The notes under the pieces: generated by a model | The model's input: the letters and a program-made list of their open reading frames with translations, nothing else | Database searches by the model: none | Told to the model about the DNA's origin: nothing | DNA from: a virus | DNA length: 26,390 nt | IMG/VR virus record: IMGVR_UViG_3300042507_000944 | Span: 1 to 26,390 of that record | Direction: 5' to 3' (one strand) | Translations under genes and position numbers: made by a program | In this document: one piece after another, positions 1 to 5,502 of the stretch | Position numbering within the stretch: the stretch's first letter is position 1 | Layout of the letters: each line of letters opens with the position of its first letter

Positions 1-121
1 TTTCATATGACGAACGGACGCCTAGTGTTCTATTAACCCAAGCAGGGTCATCAATTTTAGTATTTTCTTTTCTATGTTGACGAGAACGATTAAGAATATC
101 TTGAAGAGGATTTTTATTCAT
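1..121 (-). CDS. Partial hypothetical protein, N-terminus only
   Basis: An ATG at 121-119 opens a frame that stays open for 40 codons to the left edge, so only the N-terminus is visible. It begins MNKNPLQDIL and is basic and polar, with a later stretch DPAWVNRTLG. The start lies inside the last codons of the upstream AAA+ ATPase gene (stop at 114-116), which is the coupling seen throughout this operon. I do not recognise the family. The continuation outside the window would decide whether this is a long replication protein or another small orphan. Confidence 0.6.
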   Translation of the reverse strand, partial: MNKNPLQDILNRSRQHRKENTKIDDPAWVNRTLGVRSSYE

Positions 122-995
122 CTTTAATCTTTTGTGATTTAATTTCTAAATAATTAGTTTTCCAAATATCTTTATAATTTTGTGGGAAGCGAACCATATC
201 CTTAGTCATTTTTTCAATTAAACTAATATTACGCTCCTTGACATTATCCCAATATTTTTCGCACCACAGCAACATAGCAACTTTTTGTTCATCTGAAATT
301 GTAGGCATAAACTTTTCACATACCTGTTCATTCATTGTGATATGTGCAACATAACCCCAAAGCACATCTCGTGGCATATCAATATCTTTAACTTGATTTC
401 GGCGACGAATTGCAGCCATGTGTCCAAGTGCAACACTTTTTTCTTTTGTGCTGGCACTATCAACTTCGTTAGCAGTGGGCAATGGGATATTACTTAAAAC
501 AATAAAAGTTGCACGACTAACATCAATTTGCCAACCGCTTCTATCTTTACTTCTTGCCGCTTCCATTGCTTCTCTTTGTTCATCACCTAGGCCACCTAGA
601 AGTGTATGTCCATTGGCCTTATTCCAACTTAATATTCGACGATTGCCGAACATACCTTTTAACATATTGATATTCTTTTCAGTCATCAGGCTATCACAGT
701 CGTCGAGTGCAATAGGAACTTTGCCATTAGGTTGAAAATATAATGCAGTCTGCACATCAGCAAGAAATGCAAACGGACTTGTATTACCTTCAAGTACTAA
801 TGGCGGTGTTATCATCTTAGATAGGCCTCTATCTAATTCAAATGTTTTTCCGAGTCCAGGAGGACTATAAACATAATAATTTTCATTAAAAGGATTATTA
901 TTCAATGCTTCATCAATAGTCTGGCGAAGCACCATTTGCTTAAGAGCACCTTTGTTGATAAGGTTAATTTGATCAGTATCAAAATATTGGTTCAT
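114..995 (-). CDS. AAA+ family ATPase
   Basis: A 293-residue nucleoside-triphosphatase of the AAA+ class. Walker A is SPPGLGKT at residues 44-51, Walker B is VPIALDD at 93-99, a sensor-1-like strand FIVLSN lies at 164-169, and an arginine cluster RRR at 197-199 could supply finger or sensor-2 residues. Residues 230-293 form a helical C-terminal part. Phage AAA+ proteins of this size act as helicase loaders, clamp loaders or MoxR-like remodelling ATPases; the sequence does not tell which. It is the last complete gene of the left-hand module, overlaps the upstream 84-residue gene by ATGA, and is followed by an overlapping partial gene. The ATPase assignment is firm from the motifs. A replication role is an inference from context only. 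Confidence 0.85.
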   Translation of the reverse strand: MNQYFDTDQINLINKGALKQMVLRQTIDEALNNNPFNENYYVYSPPGLGKTFELDRGLSKMITPPLVLEGNTSPFAFLADVQTALYFQPNGKVPIALDDCDSLMTEKNINMLKGMFGNRRILSWNKANGHTLLGGLGDEQREAMEAARSKDRSGWQIDVSRATFIVLSNIPLPTANEVDSASTKEKSVALGHMAAIRRRNQVKDIDMPRDVLWGYVAHITMNEQVCEKFMPTISDEQKVAMLLWCEKYWDNVKERNISLIEKMTKDMVRFPQNYKDIWKTNYLEIKSQKIKDE

Positions 996-1246
996 TCTTC
1001 ATTATCCTCTTCATCCATAATTTCACGAGCAATTTCGCAATGATCAAATACTTCTTTGATCAAATCTTTTTCATTCCAACCTAGCATATGTAATCTTGTA
1101 ATGCAATTAGTCATTAAACTGAATATTACAGATGCCTGTCGAGTGTCATCATCATCTAAGAATGGATAATCATCCAAAATCTTAAAAAAGATTTGATCTC
1201 CTTCTTTAATGCCAATGTTGATTAGCATATCATCTTTGCCTTTCAT
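992..1246 (-). CDS. Small acidic hypothetical protein
   Basis: 84 residues, strongly acidic, with a DDDD run near residue 32 and a C-terminus rich in Asp and Glu. There are no cysteine motifs or membrane segments, and the middle is predicted helical (SLMTNCITRLHMLGWNEKDL). The start has a GAGG Shine-Dalgarno a few bases upstream, and the gene is the first one behind the promoter-like module at 1275-1319. It overlaps the AAA+ ATPase gene by ATGA, so the two are probably translated together and may form a complex. A small acidic partner next to an ATPase could be an adaptor or inhibitor, but that is speculation. I do not recognise the family. Confidence 0.75.
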   Translation of the reverse strand: MKGKDDMLINIGIKEGDQIFFKILDDYPFLDDDDTRQASVIFSLMTNCITRLHMLGWNEKDLIKEVFDHCEIAREIMDEEDNEE

Positions 1247-1274
1247 ACCATCCTCTGTGTGTTGTTGATATACA

Positions 1275-1319
1275 AGTATAACGCAGAAACGCCTAATCTC
1301 CTGTTGTGTTTTTACAACA
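1275..1319 (-). promoter_or_regulatory. Promoter module A: inverted repeat plus -10 box
   Basis: Read on the minus strand, an inverted repeat TGTTG-N8-CAACA (arms at 1302-1306 and 1315-1319) is followed 21 bases later by a -10-like hexamer TATACT (1280-1275). There is no good sigma70 -35 hexamer, and the repeat sits where -35 would be. The same repeat, half-spacing and distance recur at 2278-2322. It lies directly upstream of the 84-residue gene and the AAA+ ATPase. The arrangement suggests a promoter that depends on, or is blocked by, a dimeric DNA-binding protein. Confidence 0.5.
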
Positions 1320-1330
1320 AGATGCCCAAA

Positions 1331-1576
1331 TTATCGTTTAGATATCTTGCCCACACGGGCACCACTTGTGTTAAAGATGTTGCCACTGCTGTCAATGCGG
1401 GCAACTCGAGCACCATTGGTATTGAATACTGAACCATCACGGATTCGATATTGTGTGGCGCCATTTAGATCGCGGATGTATTCAGTTTGAGAGGATTTGC
1501 TCAAGTAGGAACTGCCGCCCGATGCACATCCGGTCAATGCCAATGCGGTAATTACTATAAGTGTGTGCATTTTCAT
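1331..1576 (-). CDS. Small predicted lipoprotein
   Basis: 81 residues with a short basic N-terminus, a hydrophobic stretch (residues 4-15) and a lipobox LTGC ending at Cys17. This is a signal peptide for signal peptidase II and lipidation. The mature part holds two copies of a beta-type motif, VFNTNGARVARI (50-61) and IFNTSGARVGKI (67-78). Phage-encoded outer-membrane or periplasmic lipoproteins often block superinfection by masking receptors or stopping DNA entry. That role is inferred from size and signal only. The lipoprotein signal implies a Gram-negative or at least lipoprotein-bearing host. The gene overlaps its upstream neighbour by ATGA and is the last one before the intergenic module at 1275-1319, so it is probably co-transcribed from the promoter at 2278-2322. 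Confidence 0.75.
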   Translation of the reverse strand: MKMHTLIVITALALTGCASGGSSYLSKSSQTEYIRDLNGATQYRIRDGSVFNTNGARVARIDSSGNIFNTSGARVGKISKR

Positions 1577-1800
1577 TCTACTGTCTCTTTCTTTATATAA
1601 CGCAACCCTTGGTAATCGTTGCGTGGTCTTTTACGATTTAACCATTTACTCAAATATGTTTTAAATTTGTGTTCAAAGTTTCCATTACTATACCATCCAT
1701 CTGGCAAATCATAATCTTTAATCCACCAAACAAGAGATTTATAAGAAATATCATCTTTCCAATCATATATTTCTACTTCAAACCAATATTTGATTTTCAT
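1573..1800 (-). CDS. Hypothetical protein, aromatic-rich
   Basis: 75 residues, rich in Trp, Tyr, Lys and Asp, starting MKIKYWFEVEIYDWKDD. It is basic toward the C-terminus (WLNRKRPRND). The beta-like start and many aromatic residues suggest a small folded soluble protein. There are no cysteines or membrane segment. It overlaps both neighbours by the ATGA arrangement, so it belongs to the same operon as the lipoprotein and the two genes upstream. I do not recognise the family. Confidence 0.7.
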   Translation of the reverse strand: MKIKYWFEVEIYDWKDDISYKSLVWWIKDYDLPDGWYSNGNFEHKFKTYLSKWLNRKRPRNDYQGLRYIKKETVE

Positions 1801-2024
1801 TCTCTTCCGTATCTGATTTTGTTAGCGTTGATGGCGTTGTCGCTGGCTTGACAATAACGAATGCGGTCTTCAAGCCATAGCAAGGTGTTGGCGATGCTGT
1901 CAACAAAGGGCCAAATTTCTTTATCTATGGTCTTTTCCAATGCATAGGTTTTGGCCAATAGTTTAAGGTGCTTACTGCACTCGTCTGCTGTCATTGCTTC
2001 AACTTGTTCTTGTGTTAGGGTCAT
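1797..2024 (-). CDS. Hypothetical protein, helical
   Basis: 75 residues, mainly predicted alpha-helical (MTLTQEQVEAMTADECSKHL and a second long helix with AIRY-type ends), with two cysteines and no metal-binding spacing. It overlaps the upstream 67-residue gene by ATGA, and the downstream gene overlaps it in turn. Nothing identifies a function. It is probably one of the small early proteins that phages use against host functions, but no sequence feature proves this. Confidence 0.7.
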   Translation of the reverse strand: MTLTQEQVEAMTADECSKHLKLLAKTYALEKTIDKEIWPFVDSIANTLLWLEDRIRYCQASDNAINANKIRYGRE

Positions 2025-2224
2025 TCTGCGGCCTCCAATTCTTTAAGTTCTGCCTGTTGCTTGATCAATAAAACATTCAGTTTGTCTGCCAATTCTGGCA
2101 TATCTTTAATAGCCATTTTAGTCTGCTTGATATGAATGCGTTTTAGTTCTGCTGGGCCCATGGCCTTCAACGCTGTCAATGCTGATGACCATTGATCTGA
2201 AGTAAGTGTTTTTGCTTTTGCCAT
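2021..2224 (-). CDS. Hypothetical protein, small helical basic
   Basis: 67 residues, Lys- and Leu-rich, with helix-forming stretches TSDQWSSALTALKAM and a C-terminal amphipathic helix LIKQQAELKELEAAE. It is the first gene behind the promoter-like module at 2278-2322. A long AT-rich leader with an AGAGAG ribosome-binding site precedes its ATG. It heads a four-gene set (2224-1331) with continuous ATGA overlaps. I do not recognise the family. The terminal helix could mediate dimerisation. Confidence 0.7.
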   Translation of the reverse strand: MAKAKTLTSDQWSSALTALKAMGPAELKRIHIKQTKMAIKDMPELADKLNVLLIKQQAELKELEAAE

Positions 2225-2277
2225 AATATACTCTCTTTCTGTGTGTGTTATAGAAGCATTATTGCTGTCTATGTATT

Positions 2278-2322
2278 ATTATAACACGAGAACGTGAATT
2301 CTCGTGTTGTGTTTACGCAACA
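2278..2322 (-). promoter_or_regulatory. Promoter module B: inverted repeat plus TATAAT
   Basis: On the minus strand, TGTTG-N8-CAACA (arms at 2305-2309 and 2318-2322) is followed after exactly 21 bases by a perfect TATAAT (2283-2278). It overlaps the end of the FkbM methyltransferase gene and the hairpin at 2283-2308. Fifteen of the 18 bases of the repeat match module A. It is placed to drive the 67-, 75-, 75- and 81-residue genes. Confidence 0.55.
2283..2308 (-). terminator. Hairpin after the FkbM gene
   Basis: A perfect 10-base stem, AACACGAGAA and TTCTCGTGTT, with a 6-base loop lies five bases past the methyltransferase stop codon. In the leftward transcript it is followed by AUAAUAAU rather than a U-run, so as an intrinsic terminator it would be weak. 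Because it also fills the spacer of promoter module B, it may instead be an operator or do both jobs. Confidence 0.45.
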
Positions 2323-3137
2323 GTTTTATCAAAATCAAATAATTTTTCCATTTGCGTTTGGCGAACACGTTCGTTGGGCTGGAACCATAAGTCCATTTCA
2401 CCACGATACTTAACACCCTCATAACGTAGTTCAGTTTGATGACTTGAAAACTTACCATAGAGGTTGCCACGATTTTTACTAACCACGGTATAGTCTAGAC
2501 TGCGGATCCATTCAATCATATCCTCGCCCCAATAACCAAACTTGCGACATTGATTAGCAACAATCTCAAGTTGCAATGTTGGGCGGCAGCGTTGAATAGT
2601 TTGTTCTGCACCTTCTAGCACAAACTTTTCATAACCTTCAACATCAATCTTAATGAATCCAACATCTTGAAAGTTGTATGAATCTAGAGTTTCAACTTGA
2701 ACAGGAACTTTAACACGATTACTTCTATTTTTATCAGCACGAGGATTTTTATCATAATGTGCTAGATGATTATGCCCACCATTCTTCCAATGTGTAATAA
2801 TTTCCGTTGTGTATTGTTTTTCGCCAACACCAACACGATGTAATGTCACGTTGGCAACATTATTATCACGGACGGTATTCTCCCATAACTGCTGTGCCAG
2901 TGGTGTAGGTTCAAAGCATTCAACTTGACTAAACTTTTTAGCATAGTGAATAGCATTGCAGGCATTGTTAGTGCCCACATCTATTGCACGTGACCAATTG
3001 TCAATAAGTGTCTGTGCAAATTCCCAGTTTGTTTTCTGGTATTGTCCTGCTTGTAGTCGTTGAATGTAGAGCGTATCGCCCTCTTCAACCCAATAGATAT
3101 GCCCATCTTTACTATGAACTGGCAGTATGTTTGTCAT
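2313..3137 (-). CDS. FkbM-family methyltransferase
   Basis: 274 residues with the class I SAM-dependent methyltransferase fold of the FkbM family. The SAM-binding loop is AIDVGTNNA (residues 51-59), an acidic strand end CFEP follows near 74-77, and the family signature IKIDVEGYE is at 162-170. A following RPTLQLEI strand is also typical. FkbM enzymes O-methylate sugars or small molecules. In phages they may modify host or virion glycans or other polymers; the substrate here is unknown. The N-terminal 45 residues are an extra beta-rich segment and the last 60 residues a further extension. It is preceded by a 40-residue gene with a short gap and no strong ribosome-binding site. A hairpin and promoter module follow, so it likely closes its operon. 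Confidence 0.85.
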   Translation of the reverse strand: MTNILPVHSKDGHIYWVEEGDTLYIQRLQAGQYQKTNWEFAQTLIDNWSRAIDVGTNNACNAIHYAKKFSQVECFEPTPLAQQLWENTVRDNNVANVTLHRVGVGEKQYTTEIITHWKNGGHNHLAHYDKNPRADKNRSNRVKVPVQVETLDSYNFQDVGFIKIDVEGYEKFVLEGAEQTIQRCRPTLQLEIVANQCRKFGYWGEDMIEWIRSLDYTVVSKNRGNLYGKFSSHQTELRYEGVKYRGEMDLWFQPNERVRQTQMEKLFDFDKTVA

Positions 3138-3185
3138 ATTAGTTTGTTGATGTAAACTTTAAAATCTTACTGTTCAAAGATGTTT

Positions 3186-3308
3186 TTATAAACGATTAAG
3201 CAATGCGTAAAGCAATGGACTAGGATGTGCTACATAGACCTGCTCACGTGCGGCTCCACGAAGTCTGCCACTTAAATTTCTATATCCTGATCGACGCCAT
3301 AATTTCAT
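3186..3308 (-). CDS. Small basic protein, 40 residues
   Basis: A short frame starting MKLWRRSGYRNLSGRLRGAA. Its ATG overlaps the stop of the upstream gene as ATGA, and a GGAG ribosome-binding site lies eight bases before it. It is arginine-rich in its first half and ends in a hydrophobic helix (SPLLYALLNRL). The overlap, ribosome site and codon use like the neighbours support a real gene. A basic peptide of this type could bind nucleic acid or act on host proteins, but I see no known motif. No other gene lies between it and the FkbM gene. Confidence 0.55.
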   Translation of the reverse strand: MKLWRRSGYRNLSGRLRGAAREQVYVAHPSPLLYALLNRL

Positions 3309-3520
3309 AATGTTTTCTCCTCAAGTAAAATAGATTTTAGCCAGGCACCACAATAGATGCCTTGACCTTTGATTCGGTTATATTCAGCAGTGGCCATTTC
3401 ACGCTCACTGAAGTTTAGTTCTGCCCAACGTCCTGCACCTAGGTCTATTCCAACACAATAGGTTTTTACTGCGTCAGGGTTGGCCATAAGTGCCGGGGTA
3501 ATTTTGTTTTGTGCTTTCAT
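3305..3520 (-). CDS. Hypothetical protein
   Basis: 71 residues starting MKAQNKITPALM, with a beta-strand-like middle, YCVGIDLGAGRWAELNFS, followed by a helix and CGAWLKSI. The GIDLGAG stretch superficially resembles an actin-type phosphate loop, but the protein is far too short for that fold. It overlaps its upstream neighbour by ATGA and the 40-residue gene downstream by ATGA. The family is unrecognised. Confidence 0.65.
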   Translation of the reverse strand: MKAQNKITPALMANPDAVKTYCVGIDLGAGRWAELNFSEREMATAEYNRIKGQGIYCGAWLKSILLEEKTL

Positions 3521-3762
3521 TTGTTTTCTAACTCTCGTATTCTGTGTTCTAGTTCAAATACTTTGCTGGTCAATAGATCGATGTGTCGAACTATTTCAAT
3601 TAGGTTAGTGGACATTTTAACACCTAATTGTGAATGCTCTTTTACTCTTTCACCCATTTCCATCATTGTGAAACTGCTTTCTAGTGCATTCATTTCTAAA
3701 TTATTCAATCGGTCAAAGGGACTGACAAAGCCAGTTTCCATATCGTCGTCATTATTACTCAT
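3517..3762 (-). CDS. Coiled-coil hypothetical protein
   Basis: 81 residues from the ATG at 3762 (MSNNDDDMETGF). This start overlaps the end of the previous gene, has AAGGA upstream and avoids the longer overlap given by an ATG at 3798. The acidic N-terminus is followed by two long amphipathic helices; the last, IDLLTSKVFELEHRIRELENK, has clear heptad spacing. It is probably an oligomeric cytoplasmic protein. No enzyme motif or membrane segment is present and the family is unrecognised. Confidence 0.65.
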   Translation of the reverse strand: MSNNDDDMETGFVSPFDRLNNLEMNALESSFTMMEMGERVKEHSQLGVKMSTNLIEIVRHIDLLTSKVFELEHRIRELENK

Positions 3763-4075
3763 ACCAGATTGCGTCCTTAAAATATTCTGCATCGTCATTG
3801 CCCCAGTAGCGTTCTATCTTAGCTTTGAGTTGATTGTCGCGAGTGATGATACAGCAGTTCTTTGTGTCCCAGGGCTTTTCAGTGTCCCAGCGAGTCAATA
3901 CCAATGCTTCAATTTTACGTCCTCTTTGCTCCCACAAAGATTCACTGTGCCAGAAATGGCAAAACTCTTCAAAGGTCAAAGACCACACTTCACCTCTGAA
4001 ACGTGCTTGACAAGCACTACGGTGGAATGCAAGATTGCGAGCGTGTGTAAATGGATCCTTTATTCTGGGAGCCAT
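3755..4075 (-). CDS. HNH-related phage protein, possible nuclease relic
   Basis: About 106 residues from ATG 4075 (MAPRIKDPFTHARN), chosen because AAGGA lies six bases upstream. An ATG at 4093 overlapping the previous stop as ATGA is the alternative. The C-terminal half carries the pattern LVLTRWD..KPWDTKNCCIITRDNQL, which resembles the R-x-D...N segment of HNH-type and related phage nuclease domains. A usual HNH catalytic histidine pair is not clear, so activity is doubtful. The protein is rich in Trp, His and Cys. The gene downstream of the 144-residue HNH-like gene has the same R-x-D...N pattern, so the two may be diverged relatives. Function is unproven. Confidence 0.6.
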   Translation of the reverse strand: MAPRIKDPFTHARNLAFHRSACQARFRGEVWSLTFEEFCHFWHSESLWEQRGRKIEALVLTRWDTEKPWDTKNCCIITRDNQLKAKIERYWGNDDAEYFKDAIWYE

Positions 4076-4089
4076 CTTATATCCTTTTT

Positions 4090-4524
4090 TCATCGATATG
4101 CATGAACAATTTCTTTGATTGTCCACCCTTGATTATATCTTCGACGCAAGGTATAATAGGAAATGTTCAAGTCATCTGCCCACTGTGCTAGGCTCTGTGT
4201 CTTGCGACGATAAGTGGCCCTAATGTTTTGTCTTGGGCAGTTGCGACTACGGCGTTCAGGTGTTTCCCATTGTAAGTTGCCTGGTTCAAAGTTGCCAGTT
4301 TTGTCTTTACGACCTAATACTGTGCCTTCAGGTTTAGGTCCTAATTTTGTCATAACCCAGTTATAAAAATCTTCGTAGTCGTGTTTGCCATCCCAATACA
4401 TTGTGACACCCAATGCACCATATTTGGGATAACTGGGGTTGTTGGGGTTAAGACAGGCTGTCTTCATCCAACGCCAACTTCTGTAGTAGGGGTTGTGAAA
4501 TTTTGGGTCATAGACATATGCCAT
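4090..4524 (-). CDS. HNH/NUMOD-like phage protein
   Basis: 144 residues. The N-terminal part follows the layout YRSWRWMKTACLNPNNPSY, then a W.....FYNWV segment, then LGRKDKTGNFEPGNLQWET, which matches a widespread phage family related to HNH homing nucleases (R-x-D-x-x-G-x-[YF]-x-P-x-N). The C-terminal 40 residues, SLAQWADDLNISYYTLRRR, form a helix-turn-helix of the NUMOD type that recognises DNA. Together they suggest a free-standing homing-endonuclease-like DNA-binding protein; the classic catalytic histidines are not evident. Its ATG is preceded by AGGAG and the leader it shares with the gene starting at 4966. Confidence 0.7.
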   Translation of the reverse strand: MAYVYDPKFHNPYYRSWRWMKTACLNPNNPSYPKYGALGVTMYWDGKHDYEDFYNWVMTKLGPKPEGTVLGRKDKTGNFEPGNLQWETPERRSRNCPRQNIRATYRRKTQSLAQWADDLNISYYTLRRRYNQGWTIKEIVHAYR

Positions 4525-4564
4525 TTTGTTTCTCCTTCATTGTATTTATGTAGCTTATTTTAAA

Positions 4565-4580
4565 CCAGTATTATTACTGG
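4565..4580 (-). terminator. Short hairpin at the end of the 130-residue gene
   Basis: CCAGTA-N4-TACTGG, six base pairs, overlaps the stop codon of the gene ending at 4574. On the minus strand it is followed by TTTAAAATAA. It is a weak intrinsic terminator or a stabilising 3' hairpin. Confidence 0.4.
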
Positions 4581-4966
4581 AATAGATCATCAAACTTATT
4601 GTTGGTTGTGGCGTAGGTATGATACGAGACATGCCCTCGACTGGCAGCTCTCAACATACTCAATGTGTTTTGAAAACGATCAATATCTATGAGGGGTATC
4701 CAATCTTTTTTAGGTAAACCGTCTACTACTAATCGACTATGTACTGCCTGATCGATAAGCCAGACTATGATTGAGTTGTGTGGGTCAACTACTTTGAAAC
4801 TGTTTTCTCTGATTGCTGTGATTGCTTTAGGAAGATAGTCAGTCTCAAATGATGCCCAGTTTGCGGGGGTAAGACTTCTTGCTTTGTAAGTGACTATCTC
4901 TTGCAGTAAGTCAATCACCCTTTCTAGATCGCTGTTTGTTAGTTTTATGAAATCTACTCGTGCCAT
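4574..4966 (-). CDS. Hypothetical protein
   Basis: 130 residues, MARVDFIKLTNSDLERVIDLLQ, mostly helical with two long amphipathic helices, and without cysteines or membrane segments. It has a strong AGGAG ribosome-binding site in a leader identical over 18 bases to that of the gene starting at 4524. Hairpins flank it on both sides (4565-4580 and 5002-5029), so it may be transcribed as a single-gene unit from a promoter inside the leader (TTAAATATA). I do not recognise the family. Confidence 0.7.
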   Translation of the reverse strand: MARVDFIKLTNSDLERVIDLLQEIVTYKARSLTPANWASFETDYLPKAITAIRENSFKVVDPHNSIIVWLIDQAVHSRLVVDGLPKKDWIPLIDIDRFQNTLSMLRAASRGHVSYHTYATTNNKFDDLFQ

Positions 4967-4975
4967 TTTGTTTCT

Positions 4976-5001
4976 CCTGTTCTATATTTAACCAGAACAG
5001 G
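4976..5001 (-). promoter_or_regulatory. Inverted repeat overlapping the ribosome-binding site of the gene at 4966
   Basis: CCTGTTCT and AGAACAGG form a perfect 8-base inverted repeat around a 10-base AT-rich centre containing TTAAATAT. The right arm on the minus strand includes the start of the AGGAG ribosome-binding site. It could be an operator around a late-type -10 box, or an RNA hairpin hiding the ribosome site. Confidence 0.45.
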
Positions 5002-5029
5002 AAAATCCGGGCTATTATACCCGGATTTT
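5002..5029 (-). terminator. Bidirectional hairpin terminator
   Basis: AAAATCCGGG and CCCGGATTTT form a perfect 10-base stem with an 8-base loop immediately after the stop codon at 5032. The GC core with flanking A- and T-runs is the classic layout of a terminator that works in both directions. It separates the operon of the 240- and 156-residue genes from the next gene. Confidence 0.7.
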
Positions 5030-5031
5030 GA

Positions 5032-5502
5032 TCAACATTTTATCCAACGACATTCATGATCGGGATTAAACTGTTTTTTAAGATTATCATACAAGGCATA
5101 CATAATCTTTCTATCATTAGGATTTATAATGCTACCGAGGCTGTCCTTAACATCAAAAGTAATATTGCCACCGTCGCTATTGCAAATCCAAAAGTTGTCT
5201 TGTGTGCTTAGGACCCAAATCTGATATTCTACATTGTGCATTAAACAAATGTCGTGTGCCTGTGTCCATCCACGACCTTTTTTATAGACATTAAACAGTT
5301 CAAGTTTACCAAAAACATCCGCAGTTTCACGGATGCAGATATCTTTCTGCCAACTACGCAATTCTGTTTGAGCTTGTGTATTCCACCATTCGGATACATC
5401 TTCATAGACAGTGGTATCGTAAATGTCACCGCGGTCAGTGTTTATTTGCCAATTTCCGCTACGGCGTAGATCTAAAGTAATTTGATTATTATATTTGATC
5501 AT
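5032..5502 (-). CDS. Hypothetical protein, Trp-rich
   Basis: 156 residues, with ten or so tryptophans and a mixed alpha/beta pattern. It begins MIKYNNQITLDLRRSGNW and ends DHECRWIKC. There are several scattered cysteines but no CxxC pair, and no membrane segment. It overlaps the preceding 240-residue gene by ATGA and is followed by a good terminator, so these two genes make up the first operon left of the boundary region. The family is unrecognised. Confidence 0.7.
   Translation of the reverse strand: MIKYNNQITLDLRRSGNWQINTDRGDIYDTTVYEDVSEWWNTQAQTELRSWQKDICIRETADVFGKLELFNVYKKGRGWTQAHDICLMHNVEYQIWVLSTQDNFWICNSDGGNITFDVKDSLGSIINPNDRKIMYALYDNLKKQFNPDHECRWIKC

Noticed and set aside
418-735. Plus-strand frame of 105 codons
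   Set aside because: It is antisense to the AAA+ ATPase gene, whose motifs are clear, and it has no ribosome-binding site.
3509-4105. Plus-strand open frame of 198 codons
   Set aside because: It lies opposite three overlapping minus-strand genes with good ribosome sites and coupling. Its own start lacks a ribosome site and the protein is cysteine- and serine-rich in the way antisense shadows are.
5011-5020. TATAAT box
   Set aside because: It is the loop of a strong terminator hairpin and has no -35 partner at a usual distance, so it is probably chance.
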